A stretch of DNA of 17,349 bases from UBA724 sp049596815. Lineage in GTDB: Bacteria; Bacteroidota; Bacteroidia; Flavobacteriales; Flavobacteriaceae. The notes beneath the pieces are model-generated. The model saw nothing but the letters and a program-made list of their open reading frames with translations, made no database searches and was not told the origin of the DNA. The number at the start of each line of letters is the position of its first letter. Positions within the stretch are counted from its first letter, which is position 1. Positions 6,727-15,700 of this stretch are shown piece after piece. The stretch lies in the NCBI GenBank assembly GCA_049596815.1, contig JBMYLY010000028.1, positions 1 through 17,349 on the forward strand, written 5' to 3'. A program made the position numbers and the translations under genes.

Positions 6727-8295
6727 ATGGAAGCAAACGAAATATATCTTATCGGAGCAGCTATTGTAGGGATTGTTATTGGTCTGTTGATAGCCCAAGG
6801 ACTGTTGCGCAAAAAAGCCGCCAAACACATAGAGGAAGCCAAGTCGGCAGCCGATAAAATCATTTATCAAGCCAAAGAAAAAGGTGACCGAATCAAAAAA
6901 GATAGAATCTACCAAGCCAAGGAAAAGTTTTTGGAGCTGAAAGCCGAACATGAGAAAAAAACTCGTGAGCGCGATCAAAAGACCCAAGAAGCACAAAAGC
7001 GCATTCGCGACAAGGAATCCCAAATATCTCAAGAACTCTCGCGGCAAAAGAAACTCAATGCCAAGTTGGAAGATCAGCGGGTACATTACGAGGAACGTGT
7101 CCAGAGCTTGGAGAAAAAACAAAGCAGTCTTGACAAATTACACAAACAAAAAGTAGCCGATTTGGAGGGGATTGCATCCCTGTCTGCAGAGGAGGCAAAG
7201 GAAGCGTTGGTTCTGTCTTTGCGTGAGGAAGCCAAGACCGAAGCCATGGCCCTGACACAACGTTTGATAGAAGAAGCCAAACTTTCTGCCACCCAAGAGG
7301 CTAAGAAAATTGTCATTAACACCATTCAACGTGTTGGAACCGAAGAAGCTGTTGAGAATTGTGTGTCGGTCTTTAACCTCGACTCCGATGAGGTCAAAGG
7401 GCGTATCATTGGTCGTGAGGGTCGGAATATACGTGCTTTGGAAGCAGCTACCGGAGTAGAAATCATAGTCGATGACACTCCCGAAGCCATTATACTATCA
7501 TGCTTTGACTCGGTGCGTCGTGAGGTTGCCAGACTTTCATTGCATCGTTTGGTGAGCGATGGGCGCATCCATCCCGCACGCATAGAGGAAGTGGTAAAGA
7601 AAACCACCCGTCAGATTGAAAACGAAATTACCGAGGTTGGGAAACGCACTGTGATTGATTTGGGGATTCACGGCCTGCACCCCGAGTTGGTCAAAGCGGT
7701 TGGGCGTATGAAGTACCGTTCTTCTTATGGACAAAACCTCTTACAACATTCACGCGAAGTGGCCAAGCTCTGTGGTATCATGGCTGCAGAGGTGGGGCTG
7801 AGCTCCAAATTGGCCAAGCGTGCAGGCTTGCTTCACGACATCGGGAAAGTTCCCGAAGAAGAAACCGAAACGCCCCATGCCATACTAGGCATGCAATGGG
7901 CCGAAAAATATGGCGAGAAAGCCGATGTATGTAACGCCATAGGTGCACACCACGACGAGATCGAAATGAAGACCTTACTTGCGCCTATTGTGCAAGTGTG
8001 TGATGCCATTTCAGGAGCCCGTCCGGGCGCGCGCCGCCAGGTGCTGGATAGCTATATGAAACGTCTGAAGGAGATGGAAGACATCGCCTATGGGTTTAGA
8101 GGGGTGACAAACGCTTATGCGATTCAAGCAGGGCGCGAGTTGCGCGTGATGGTCGAGAGTGAAAAAGTAAGTGATGACCAAGCGGCCCAATTGTCTTTTG
8201 AGCTTTCTCAGAAAATACAGACCGATATGACTTACCCGGGTCAGGTAAAGGTCACTGTCATCCGAGAAACACGAGTGGTCAACGTGGCCAAATAG
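6727..8295 (+). CDS. rny: Ribonuclease Y
   Basis: A membrane-anchored endoribonuclease that starts decay of mRNAs. The 522 residues show the whole family plan: one N-terminal transmembrane helix (about 7-27), a long charged coiled coil (about 30-200), a KH RNA-binding domain with the GRIIGREG loop (225-232), and an HD domain with H341, the metal-binding H370-D371 pair in GLLHDIGK and the downstream HHD (408-410). Length matches the usual 510-520 residues. ATG at 6727 is chosen because it puts the membrane helix at the very N-terminus. It sits 12 bp after the T run of the putative 6S RNA and may depend partly on transcription from the zapA side. It converges with the membrane-protein gene, whose stop lies 3 bp away. 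Confidence 0.96.
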   Translation: MEANEIYLIGAAIVGIVIGLLIAQGLLRKKAAKHIEEAKSAADKIIYQAKEKGDRIKKDRIYQAKEKFLELKAEHEKKTRERDQKTQEAQKRIRDKESQISQELSRQKKLNAKLEDQRVHYEERVQSLEKKQSSLDKLHKQKVADLEGIASLSAEEAKEALVLSLREEAKTEAMALTQRLIEEAKLSATQEAKKIVINTIQRVGTEEAVENCVSVFNLDSDEVKGRIIGREGRNIRALEAATGVEIIVDDTPEAIILSCFDSVRREVARLSLHRLVSDGRIHPARIEEVVKKTTRQIENEITEVGKRTVIDLGIHGLHPELVKAVGRMKYRSSYGQNLLQHSREVAKLCGIMAAEVGLSSKLAKRAGLLHDIGKVPEEETETPHAILGMQWAEKYGEKADVCNAIGAHHDEIEMKTLLAPIVQVCDAISGARPGARRQVLDSYMKRLKEMEDIAYGFRGVTNAYAIQAGRELRVMVESEKVSDDQAAQLSFELSQKIQTDMTYPGQVKVTVIRETRVVNVAK

Positions 8296-8298
8296 GTT

Positions 8299-9189
8299 TT
8301 AGTAATCGGTTGGAATCTTATTCTTTTCAAACATCATATGAATCCATAAAATCAGTACGCCGAAACCAACGGCGGAAATGATCAATACGGAATTCAAAAG
8401 CCCTTCAGCACCAAATGACAGTTTGACCAAAATGGTCGAAATAACAAACCCGGAATTTCTGATCACTTTGTTAAACTTATCTGTATGGGTAAAAGAAAAC
8501 AACAAGAGCAACACATCCACCAGAATTAAGACCGTAAAAAACTCGTCAAAGAACAGGTTGTTGATGTTGGAAAGGTCACCCAACTGATTGGGGTTGATCA
8601 AGGTTTGATAGGCCCATTGTCCAAATGCGATACTAGCCATCACCAAGAATACGGGTACCAATATCAGGGCGATGACTTTTTTGATTTTGATAAACCGAAC
8701 AATTTCAGGTCGTGTTTCTGTGAGTTTTAAGAGCTTTCGCACCCTGAACTTGTTCATTTTGTAGAACAGATGGATGAGCAAAAACAGTATGATGGTCCCT
8801 AGGATATCGTAGGTGAATTGCAAGTCTTCTTTGATGCGAAACCAGTCGGCACTGAGCTCGAGTTGTGACAGGTCTTTGTACAGCCTTCTTATCACAATGA
8901 GCATGATGATTTCGTATTGCTTGCCGATGTAGATGGTCATGGATTTGGGCAAGTAGTAAATCAGTAGATATACCTCGTAGATCAAAATAAATGAGAAAGG
9001 GGTGTAGATGGCTGCAATGGGGTTGGTAAACAAGCTGTTGTTTTGAGCTACAGCAATCCATCCCAGATCATTGGCAAAAATCACCATCAAATGCGCCACA
9101 AAGCTGACGATGGCAATATTGATGATAAAGCGCTCGCTCTGTTTTTTTGTTTTTTCGGAAAAAACACGTTCGATTATTGAGGTTATCAT
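8299..9189 (-). CDS. Polytopic inner-membrane protein of unknown function
   Basis: I do not recognise the family. The 296 residues hold about seven or eight hydrophobic segments: 21-40, 58-80, a short amphipathic one at 92-102 running into RRLYKD, then 127-145, 171-192, 214-233, 246-262 and 264-285. The loop after the fourth (about 146-170) is strongly basic (KMNKFRVRKLLK, RFIKIKK), which by the positive-inside rule places it in the cytoplasm. There is no signal peptide, nucleotide-binding or protease motif. The basic run next to the third segment recalls the arrangement of voltage-sensor helices, but the regular arginine spacing of an S4 helix is absent, so I do not call it a channel. It converges with rny and diverges from the secreted-protein pair; nothing in the context fixes its role. 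Confidence 0.75.
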   Translation of the reverse strand: MITSIIERVFSEKTKKQSERFIINIAIVSFVAHLMVIFANDLGWIAVAQNNSLFTNPIAAIYTPFSFILIYEVYLLIYYLPKSMTIYIGKQYEIIMLIVIRRLYKDLSQLELSADWFRIKEDLQFTYDILGTIILFLLIHLFYKMNKFRVRKLLKLTETRPEIVRFIKIKKVIALILVPVFLVMASIAFGQWAYQTLINPNQLGDLSNINNLFFDEFFTVLILVDVLLLLFSFTHTDKFNKVIRNSGFVISTILVKLSFGAEGLLNSVLIISAVGFGVLILWIHMMFEKNKIPTDY

Positions 9190-9248
9190 AATTCCAATGA
9201 AATTAACATATAGTTAAAATAGATTCAACGTTTTTAATAATTTTTTTA

Positions 9249-9258
9249 TATATTTTTA
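9249..9258 (+). promoter_or_regulatory. Candidate -7 region for the secreted-protein pair
   Basis: TATATTTT (9249-9256), or the overlapping TATTTTTA (9251-9258), resembles TAnnTTTG and lies about 30 bp before the ATG at 9284, followed by an A-rich leader typical of Bacteroidota initiation regions. No convincing -33 TTG is found, so this is tentative. Confidence 0.3.
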
Positions 9259-9283
9259 GCAAACTAACAAAAAAACAACAAAA

Positions 9284-10204
9284 ATGAAAAAACTATTTTA
9301 CTATTTGATGCTGTTCCCATTGGCGGGTATAGCACAACAGTCTCCAGCAGCTGCTGGAAAGTATATGGGGCAAGGAGAACTCTCCGGCAACCCATATGTG
9401 TTGGGTAGTTCCTCGGCGGTAAACGTAGTGATGAACAGCGTAGCAGCTTACAACGCCAATGATGTGGAAACCGAATTGAGCTATTACGACTCCACCTACG
9501 TGAGTAACTACGGGGATGGGCACCGTGATTGGCACAGCAAGATGAAAAGCTTGGATATGAAGCCTTGGGCGGTGATTCCTGTCAAGCTGGTAGGCTCTGA
9601 TAATGACTTGGTACTGACGTGGTCTATAGAAGACAGAGAGTGGAACAATGGCTCCACCCAAAAGCAAAACCTAATGGAGGTTTTTTCTGTCAATGCCGAT
9701 GGAAAAATCAATGGCTTTAGCCAGTGGAGAAGAAACTATCCTTCCAACGAGTTTGGTCTTCCAAGGGGAGGGAAGTTCTATGGCAGTAAGGACAATGAGT
9801 ACAGAGGCAGACCTTTGGTTTTCTCTAACCGTGGGGAAGTAGATATCTTGGAAAAACTTTTTGAAGATTACAACAATATGGATGCCGAGGCATGTGCAGA
9901 AGCCTTTGCGGATACTTTTGTTTTTTCAACCTCTGAAGGAGACGAAATGACCATCACCAAAGACATGTGGCCTCAGGTATTTGCACCCTATAGTTCTGTT
10001 AGCTGGGAACCTTATTCCATTGTACCGCTAAAAATCTATGACACAGACCCGGCTTCGGGTGCCATTGTATACTCTAAAGAAACAAGGGTGATGAAAGATG
10101 GAACGGTTTGGGAAAAAGAACTGATGGAAATCTTTTATTTTGATTTGGATGGAAAAATCAGTGGAGGTACCCAATTTGCCAAGGATATAAAGGCTGCACA
10201 ATAA
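9284..10204 (+). CDS. Secreted protein with two NTF2/SnoaL-like domains
   Basis: A 306-residue exported protein: signal peptide at about 1-18 (MKKLFYYLMLFPLAGIAQQ) and no lipobox. The mature part looks like two copies of one domain, about 44-150 and 184-300. Corresponding pieces are YNANDVETELSYYDSTYV and YNNMDAEACAEAFADTFVF, WAVIPVKL and YSIVPLKI, and MEVFSVNADGKINGFSQW and MEIFYFDLDGKISGGTQF. Length, the helix at the start and the strand order (a final strand after ADGKI) fit the NTF2/SnoaL-like cone fold, whose members range from enzymes to binding proteins. No catalytic residues can be assigned. A GRPLVFSNRGEVD linker joins the copies. It is followed after 77 bp by another secreted protein that also appears internally duplicated, and probably forms an operon with it. 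Substrate or partner is unknown. Confidence 0.82.
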   Translation: MKKLFYYLMLFPLAGIAQQSPAAAGKYMGQGELSGNPYVLGSSSAVNVVMNSVAAYNANDVETELSYYDSTYVSNYGDGHRDWHSKMKSLDMKPWAVIPVKLVGSDNDLVLTWSIEDREWNNGSTQKQNLMEVFSVNADGKINGFSQWRRNYPSNEFGLPRGGKFYGSKDNEYRGRPLVFSNRGEVDILEKLFEDYNNMDAEACAEAFADTFVFSTSEGDEMTITKDMWPQVFAPYSSVSWEPYSIVPLKIYDTDPASGAIVYSKETRVMKDGTVWEKELMEIFYFDLDGKISGGTQFAKDIKAAQ

Positions 10205-10224
10205 TTTTATTCCAAAAAAAAATA

Positions 10225-10245
10225 CTGACCTGCGATGTGGGTCAG
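10225..10245 (+). repeat. Intercistronic hairpin between the two secreted-protein genes
   Basis: CTGACC (10225-10230) and GGTCAG (10240-10245) form a perfect 6-bp stem with a 9-nt loop, 20 bp after the first gene's stop. No T run follows, so it is not a full terminator; it may stabilise or process the upstream message. Confidence 0.45.
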
Positions 10246-10281
10246 CATACTTTCAATTATTTTAATCAAAAAACAAACACA

Positions 10282-10965
10282 ATGAAAAAACTGAGTCTAT
10301 TAATAATGTTGCTGTCCACTGTTGGATTTGCACAAAATGCCTTTATGGAGTTCCAGTTTGATGCCAAACGTGGTACGCAAGATGCGATTTTGGCGTTGAC
10401 CGACGAGTTCTGGGGAGAAGCGGAATTCAAATCGGGAGGTATCCATGTGGAATCGATCAATATCGGTAACCCAAAATCATCTCATCGGATATTGCTTTAC
10501 GGAGACCCCTCTAACTGGGGAAGGTTAGACACACTAAATGTCAACAGAGACAAATGGCAAGCCTTTGTTCAAAAGCTGAACAACCATATCGATGAGTGGA
10601 CACACAGCTCTTCAGGAAACGTGTTGAGCTGGACGGGCGCGGTCGATGCTGAGGAGTTCTCTTATGTGCAGATCTATGAGTTTTCTGCAGAAGACCCCAT
10701 CGCTTTTCAGGCGGCACATGACAAAATCGTAGCCCAAATGGCCGATACGATGGAAGGCCGTGCGGTAGGCTTTGGCACTTACGAAATCGGTGGTTATAGC
10801 GGGGCTACGCACTGGGTGGCTGTAGGGTATAAAAACTGGAGCGACCTGATGCTCAAAGGCAGAGAACTGCAGACCTATGCCAAAGAATGGCAAGCCTATT
10901 ATAAAAACAGAGGGGAAGTGGATATGATTCGCAACTACACGCTCAATATCGAAAGGGCGTATTAA
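10282..10965 (+). CDS. Secreted protein with duplicated ferredoxin-like (dimeric alpha/beta barrel) domain
   Basis: A 227-residue exported protein with a signal peptide at about 1-18 (MKKLSLLIMLLSTVGFAQ). A GTG at 10237 is in frame but would add a hydrophilic stretch before this signal and lies inside the intercistronic hairpin, so ATG at 10282 is preferred. The mature part appears to repeat itself. The stretch around GGIHVESINIG, SHRILLYGDPSNWGRL and DKWQAFVQKLNNH (about 52-103) aligns with GRAVGFGTYEIGG, THWVAVGYKNWSDL and KEWQAYYKNR (about 159-210). The pattern of strand, helix, strand with THW...Y.NW resembles the dimeric alpha/beta-barrel fold of NIPSNAP/ABM-like proteins, but this is inference from pattern. 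No active site can be named. It follows the NTF2-like gene and ends just before a strong terminator. Confidence 0.8.
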   Translation: MKKLSLLIMLLSTVGFAQNAFMEFQFDAKRGTQDAILALTDEFWGEAEFKSGGIHVESINIGNPKSSHRILLYGDPSNWGRLDTLNVNRDKWQAFVQKLNNHIDEWTHSSSGNVLSWTGAVDAEEFSYVQIYEFSAEDPIAFQAAHDKIVAQMADTMEGRAVGFGTYEIGGYSGATHWVAVGYKNWSDLMLKGRELQTYAKEWQAYYKNRGEVDMIRNYTLNIERAY

Positions 10966-10985
10966 CCAACAGATTTTTTAAAGAC

Positions 10986-11012
10986 AAAACCCGCAGGAAT
11001 GCGGGTTTTTTT
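10986..11012 (+). terminator. Rho-independent terminator, probably bidirectional
   Basis: AAAACCCGCA (10986-10995) and TGCGGGTTTT (11000-11009) form a perfect 10-bp stem around a GGAA tetraloop, with T continuing to 11012. It lies 20 bp after the secreted-protein gene. Its A-rich left arm gives a T-rich end on the minus strand, so it can also serve the convergent oxidoreductase gene. Confidence 0.88.
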
Positions 11013-11025
11013 GTGGGTGCCTTTT

Positions 11026-11601
11026 TTAGATTTTTAGGTCTTTTAGGGTGTTTTTACGGACCCTGTTTAGGTATTTTTTTCGTTTGGTATCCGATACAAA
11101 GGGCACAGACCAAAACTGGTTGGTCTTGGTAAAGAGCGAAAGCCGCCAGCCAAAGACAAACGTATATACACCCATCACCAACCGCAGCTTGACCGAGTTA
11201 AGGTATAGGGTAACTACAGGCAGGGCAGGCGCACCATGGGTGATGTAGGTTCGAATTTTTTTGTCTCTTAGAAATGGCTTAGGATATGCATACAACCGAG
11301 TGATGTTAATGAATTGATAAGCAAAACTAGGTGTGAACACCTCATCAAAAAAGATCTCCATTCTCGGGGTAAGCCGAAACCACCAGACAGGTGAGACGAT
11401 AAATATGTTGTCAGACCAAGTGACTTGTTCTTTATAGCTTTTGATAATACCATCTCTGGGTCTTGTAAAACTGTCTCTGTACAAGTCAATGATTTTCAGT
11501 TCTTGACCAGAGACCTCTATACTTTCTTTGATGGTTTTAAAAATTCCATTGTAACAAAATGAATTTTTGTCGGGATGGGCAATGATTACTAGATTTTTCA
11601 T
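11026..11601 (-). CDS. Flavodoxin-fold NAD(P)H-dependent oxidoreductase (Flavodoxin_2 family)
   Basis: A cytoplasmic flavoprotein related to MdaB, KefF and NQO-type quinone reductases, which pass electrons from NAD(P)H to quinones or similar acceptors in two-electron steps. The 191 residues start with the flavin-phosphate region NLVIIAHPDKNSF (3-15) and contain the family hallmark SPVWWFRLTPRMEIFFDEVF (70-89), followed by TPSFAY, and THGAP (121-125) where the family has a TxGxP turn. The C-terminal 60 residues are more basic and hydrophobic than usual. Length is typical. It diverges from the histone-deacetylase-family gene across 95 bp that hold a palindromic operator-like repeat with an exact TACATTTG -7 box facing this gene. 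This suggests regulated, perhaps stress-linked, expression. Substrate unknown. Confidence 0.88.
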   Translation of the reverse strand: MKNLVIIAHPDKNSFCYNGIFKTIKESIEVSGQELKIIDLYRDSFTRPRDGIIKSYKEQVTWSDNIFIVSPVWWFRLTPRMEIFFDEVFTPSFAYQFINITRLYAYPKPFLRDKKIRTYITHGAPALPVVTLYLNSVKLRLVMGVYTFVFGWRLSLFTKTNQFWSVPFVSDTKRKKYLNRVRKNTLKDLKI

Positions 11602-11642
11602 CGTTTTGCTTATAATTAATATTCTTTTTCATGCATTTTCTT

Positions 11643-11650
11643 CAAATGTA
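11643..11650 (-). promoter_or_regulatory. -7 box (TACATTTG) for the oxidoreductase gene
   Basis: On the minus strand 11650-11643 reads TACATTTG, an exact TAnnTTTG. Transcription would begin near 11637, about 36 nt before the ATG at 11601. No TTG is found at the -33 distance. The box lies within the left arm of the inverted repeat 11644-11673, so a bound regulator would block it. Confidence 0.5.
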
Positions 11651-11673
11651 AAACTTTTAAATGTTTTACATTT
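11644..11673. promoter_or_regulatory. Perfect 11-bp inverted repeat, probable operator shared by divergent genes
   Basis: AAATGTAAAAC (11644-11654) and GTTTTACATTT (11663-11673) are exact reverse complements separated by 8 bp, giving half-sites 19 bp centre to centre, close to two helical turns. They sit midway between the divergent oxidoreductase and deacetylase-family genes. Each arm also contains a -7-like box on opposite strands: TACATTTG (minus strand) and TACATTTA (plus strand, 11667-11674). This fits a dimeric repressor or activator site controlling both genes. The regulator is not encoded in the window. The hairpin lacks a T run suited to termination. Confidence 0.6.
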
Positions 11674-11696
11674 AATTTTATAAATATTGCTATGAA

Positions 11697-12599
11697 ATGT
11701 TAAAGATTGCATTTGACAAAACCTATGTGCATCCGCTTAAGAAAAACCATAGGTTTCCCATGATCAAATATGAATTGCTGCCCGAGCAACTGCTTAGGAA
11801 AAACATATGCTCCGAAAGTAGTTTTTTTTCGCCTGACCTCATTTCAAAAAAAGACGCCATTTTGACGCATGGCGAAACCTACTACGATGAGTTGGTAGGA
11901 TTATCCCTGAGCAAATCTGAACAGAGGCAAATCGGCTTTCCGCTTTCTGAAGCCTTAGTCCACAGAGAGCGTACTATCGCCCAAGGTAGCATTCAGAACA
12001 CCCTATTCGCTCTGGAGTATGGCATTTCAATGAACATTGCGGGAGGCACACACCATGCTTTTAAAGACCAACCTGGGGCTTTTTGTATGCTCAATGACCA
12101 AGCCGTGGCCGCCAACTATCTTATTGAGAACCAACACGCACAGCGCGTGATGATTATTGATCTCGACGTGCATCAAGGCAATGGCACGGCCTCTATATTT
12201 GAAAACAACCCATCGGTTTTCACCCTATCCTTCCACGGCCAAAAAAATTATCCTTTTAGAAAGCAAAAGAGTGATTGTGATGTGGGTTTTGAAGACGGCA
12301 CCACAGATGCTGTGTACCTTCGGGAATTGAAATATACAATCCCCCAGCTCGTAGATAGCTTTGCGCCTGACTTTATTTTTTATCTGGCGGGTGTAGATGT
12401 GTTAAAAAACGACAAACTAGGTCGTTTGGGGATGACTATTGAAGGCTGCAAAGAACGAGATCGGTTTGTGTTGGAATTGTGCAAAAGAAACCAAATACCT
12501 GTGCAAGTGAGTATGGGGGGAGGGTATTCTGTGTACCTCAAAGAAATTATCGATGCCCACTCCCATACTTTTGAGGTTGCACAAGAACTATTTTTTTAA
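11697..12599 (+). CDS. Histone-deacetylase-family amidohydrolase
   Basis: A zinc-dependent deacylase of the arginase/deacetylase fold. Bacterial members act on acetylated proteins, acetylpolyamines or other acyl amides; the substrate here is unknown. The 300 residues contain the histidine pair in GGTHHAF (H119, H120), zinc ligands D157 and H159 in IIDLDVHQGNGT, the third ligand D234 in LAGVDVLKNDKLG, and the GGGY motif with the transition-state tyrosine Y277. The active site is therefore complete. The N-terminus KIAFDKTYVHPLKKNHRFPM is family-like and supports the ATG at 11697; no signal peptide is seen, so it is cytoplasmic. Length is near the short single-domain end (about 300), like the class IV/HDAC11-like group. 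It is divergent from the flavodoxin-fold oxidoreductase and probably shares its operator. The 117 bp after it show no clear terminator. Confidence 0.92.
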   Translation: MLKIAFDKTYVHPLKKNHRFPMIKYELLPEQLLRKNICSESSFFSPDLISKKDAILTHGETYYDELVGLSLSKSEQRQIGFPLSEALVHRERTIAQGSIQNTLFALEYGISMNIAGGTHHAFKDQPGAFCMLNDQAVAANYLIENQHAQRVMIIDLDVHQGNGTASIFENNPSVFTLSFHGQKNYPFRKQKSDCDVGFEDGTTDAVYLRELKYTIPQLVDSFAPDFIFYLAGVDVLKNDKLGRLGMTIEGCKERDRFVLELCKRNQIPVQVSMGGGYSVYLKEIIDAHSHTFEVAQELFF

Positions 12600-12716
12600 A
12601 ATTAGTTCTCAACAGGCTGGTTGATAGTGAAAGTTGATTTTCAGCCTTGCATAGACCTTTAAATAATAAAAACTTTTACCATTCGAATACTCTGATTAGA
12701 GCTTTACGTTTATTGA

Positions 12717-15700
12717 TCAGTATTTGACAATTCTTTTGACAATTGTGTTGTTTTTAGTCTTGATTTTTAAGAAATAAACTCCTTTTTCGAATGAACTTAC
12801 GTCTAGTAGATTTGTTGTTTTGATACTAGCTACTTCTTGACCTAGTACGTCATAAACTTCCAAATCAAAAAAGTCTTTTCCATCACCAATGTAAAGTATA
12901 TTAGTAACAGGATTGGGATAGACTTCAATAGAATCTGAGCCGAATCCTTCATAACTTAAGTTGTTGTTATTTAGGTCGTTGGGACTTCCGTTGACATTTA
13001 AACAATCCCAATTTTCAGGAAGAGAGTTGTCTAGATTTGGATCAATTAATTCCAGTGTATTTCCAGTACTTTCAGCACAACTGGGCCATGGTGAGACGGA
13101 TTGATAAACAACTTCGTCTTGAAGTGTTCCATTAGAATCAAACAGCCTCACAGAGTCTGATTTTCCAAACCCAAAACCCAATTCACCTATATAATCAATA
13201 TTCGGAAAGACATTTATGAAATCGGACTCATCCTTAACAAAGATTAGATATCCATTGGCATCAATTTGAGTTCCTTGCGGGATGACAAAAATGTGAGTAT
13301 CGTCATCATCTTTAATTTCCCAGTTTGAGATGTCAATAGAACTGGAATTCGGGTTGTACAATTCAATCCAATCATCAGGATTGAAATCATCACTAGACCT
13401 GTAGTTTATTTCGTTTATTACTGGCGGTGCAGTTGTCTGTGTTGCCAAAAAATTGGGTGTAATATCAAAATCCCTCACCAGTGAAATGTTAATGGTTTGA
13501 TCTGAAGAATACATATCTCCACTCCAATGAGAAAATTCGTATCCAAACTCTGGGATTGCAGTCAACTCAATGGGTACAGTTTCAAAATAATCTCCAGTCC
13601 AAGAATTCTCTTGAATGTGTATGTTTTTATTCACTTTTACAAATCCTTGACTGATATCGTGGTTAGTAATGGTAATAGGGTGAAAGTCAGGGAGATTGAA
13701 TTTCTGTTTAATGTGTTCTTTAACAATGGGGTGTCTGTTGACCCCAAAATTTTTCATGTTTTCGATGTAGTAGCTGACATGTGATTGAATATTAGAAATA
13801 TCATCTTCAACAGACGGGTCGTCTTTCCATCTATTAAAATGAGCTGTAATTTCAGGTTCAATTGTAGAATAAATGGCATCAATATGATTGAGTATGTTGT
13901 TAGGCAAGAGTCGGGTATTTAATTCATCAGCATATCGGTTGATAAACTGATTTCTAAAGTTAATATTTGTCGTTAACTTCCTAAACAACAGAGTTGACCA
14001 TGGGGGGTTTGGCCATCCTGGTCCATTAGGATCTAGGGCAAAACTAAGGGTATCTTCCCAATAGTTGGATATATTCCAAAAAGGACCAAATCCAAAATCA
14101 GTATCATACATAATCCAACGCCATTTGGTTTCTGGATGTTTCCAGAATTTAATATTATTTCCAGGCCAGTCTGTGTTGTTTAAAAAAATGTTGTAGGCTT
14201 GATACAGGGCGTACTGTTTCAAATCGATTCTATCCTCTATGTATTCAAAGTTTGAATCATCGGATAAGTCATAGGTATTGATGTAGTCAATAAGTTGATT
14301 GTATTCTTCATTGTCTCCCTCAATAATCTCAGCATTATTTGTAAGCAATGTAATTTCATCTGAATTCAAATTGTGTTTAGAGGCTAGCATGTGTTCGTTA
14401 ATTTTTTCACGCATGTTGTATATTCCCCAATATTCACCATTAATATAGGTGGCAACTGGGTTGTGTTCTTGAAAATCCAACTCTGACCCCCGCATCAGAC
14501 TGGTGAGTACGATGTCTTTCATATTGGATTTTAACCAGTCCTGACCAGAATTTCTTAAAACAAAAGCTTCAAAATCATTGTATGATAAATAATCAAAAAA
14601 GGGATTTTCAAATTTGGAATCACCATATTGACCTCTTGCAAAAAAGGAAAGGGATCGCTGACCATTTTGACCCCTGCTCCAGCCCCCATAGATTTTGACC
14701 CCTCCGTTGAACGAAACAGATTGATTGTTCTCACTCTCGTGAAAAGAAAAATGTATGGGGCGTTCCCAGTCTTCCCAAAAATTTGCCCCAAAGTGTGGAT
14801 CCCAGGCCTCGTAAGTTCCTTCAGGGCCAAAAGCGTATATTCCAGTCTCTTCATCAAAAAAATCGTCCGGATTTACACTGATGAGCATCACATCAATGTC
14901 ATGGCTTGCTCCAAATATGTAAGACTCTGTAACGGTTTTTGAAGGAAGGTAGTTTTCTGCATAAATTCGAGCTCGAACAGAGGTGTTTTCTGTTATTTGA
15001 ATTGAGTTACTGTAGATCGGGGATAATGCATTTGGTTCACTGCCATCGGTTGTATAATGGATTTTTTGAGATGATTCGTTGCCCGAAAGGCTGAGATGAA
15101 AAGTTTGGGTTTTAAGGCCACCGTTTTCAGAGAATATGACTTCGCTTTGAATCGCTCCTGTAAATTCTTCATTTGCGTTTTGATACCCTGGAGTTGTCTC
15201 CGCAAAGCTCACTGTGGAATTTGAAAAATTAGAAATACCAATAGAGGTATTTGGAGGCAGTCCCTCAATTATCATTTGGTCTATGACAGTTCCGCTGTTT
15301 GATGAGAGTGTGATTGTTTCAGAATTTGAAGAAATTTTAAAATTCGTGTGAAACGTATTATTGTCATTTATGTTTAAAATTTCAGGTGGATCGATTCCTG
15401 AATTGTTTGGAGATGCGTAAATGGCAGACAAAAAAGGGATAATTGTCATATCTGACGATGTCGGACTGACGTTGTGAGCCTGAATGGCTAATACATTTTC
15501 CCCTTCAACCAAAATAGAAGTATAATCTGAAATCAAAAAACGATCGGGTAAACCTCCAGCATAAATTTGAGCCTCATGATCTGTGTAGATATTTTCAGAG
15601 TTGTAGGGCGGTGGTACCCCACTGATATTTGCGCGTGCTACTTCAACTCCATTGATGTAAGCTACAAATGCATCATCGTAGTCAATATCAAGGATTAGAG

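Noticed and set aside
8299..9189. Voltage-gated ion channel identity for the membrane protein
   Set aside because: The basic stretch near residue 101 lacks the regular every-third-residue arginines of an S4 helix, and no pore or selectivity motif was recognised.
10237..10281. Upstream GTG start for the second secreted protein
   Set aside because: It lies in the intercistronic hairpin and would put 15 hydrophilic residues ahead of a canonical signal peptide beginning MKKLSLL.
12614..12654. AGGCTG ... CAGCCT inverted repeat after the deacetylase-family gene as a terminator
   Set aside because: The loop is 22 nt, the stem only 6 bp and no T run follows.
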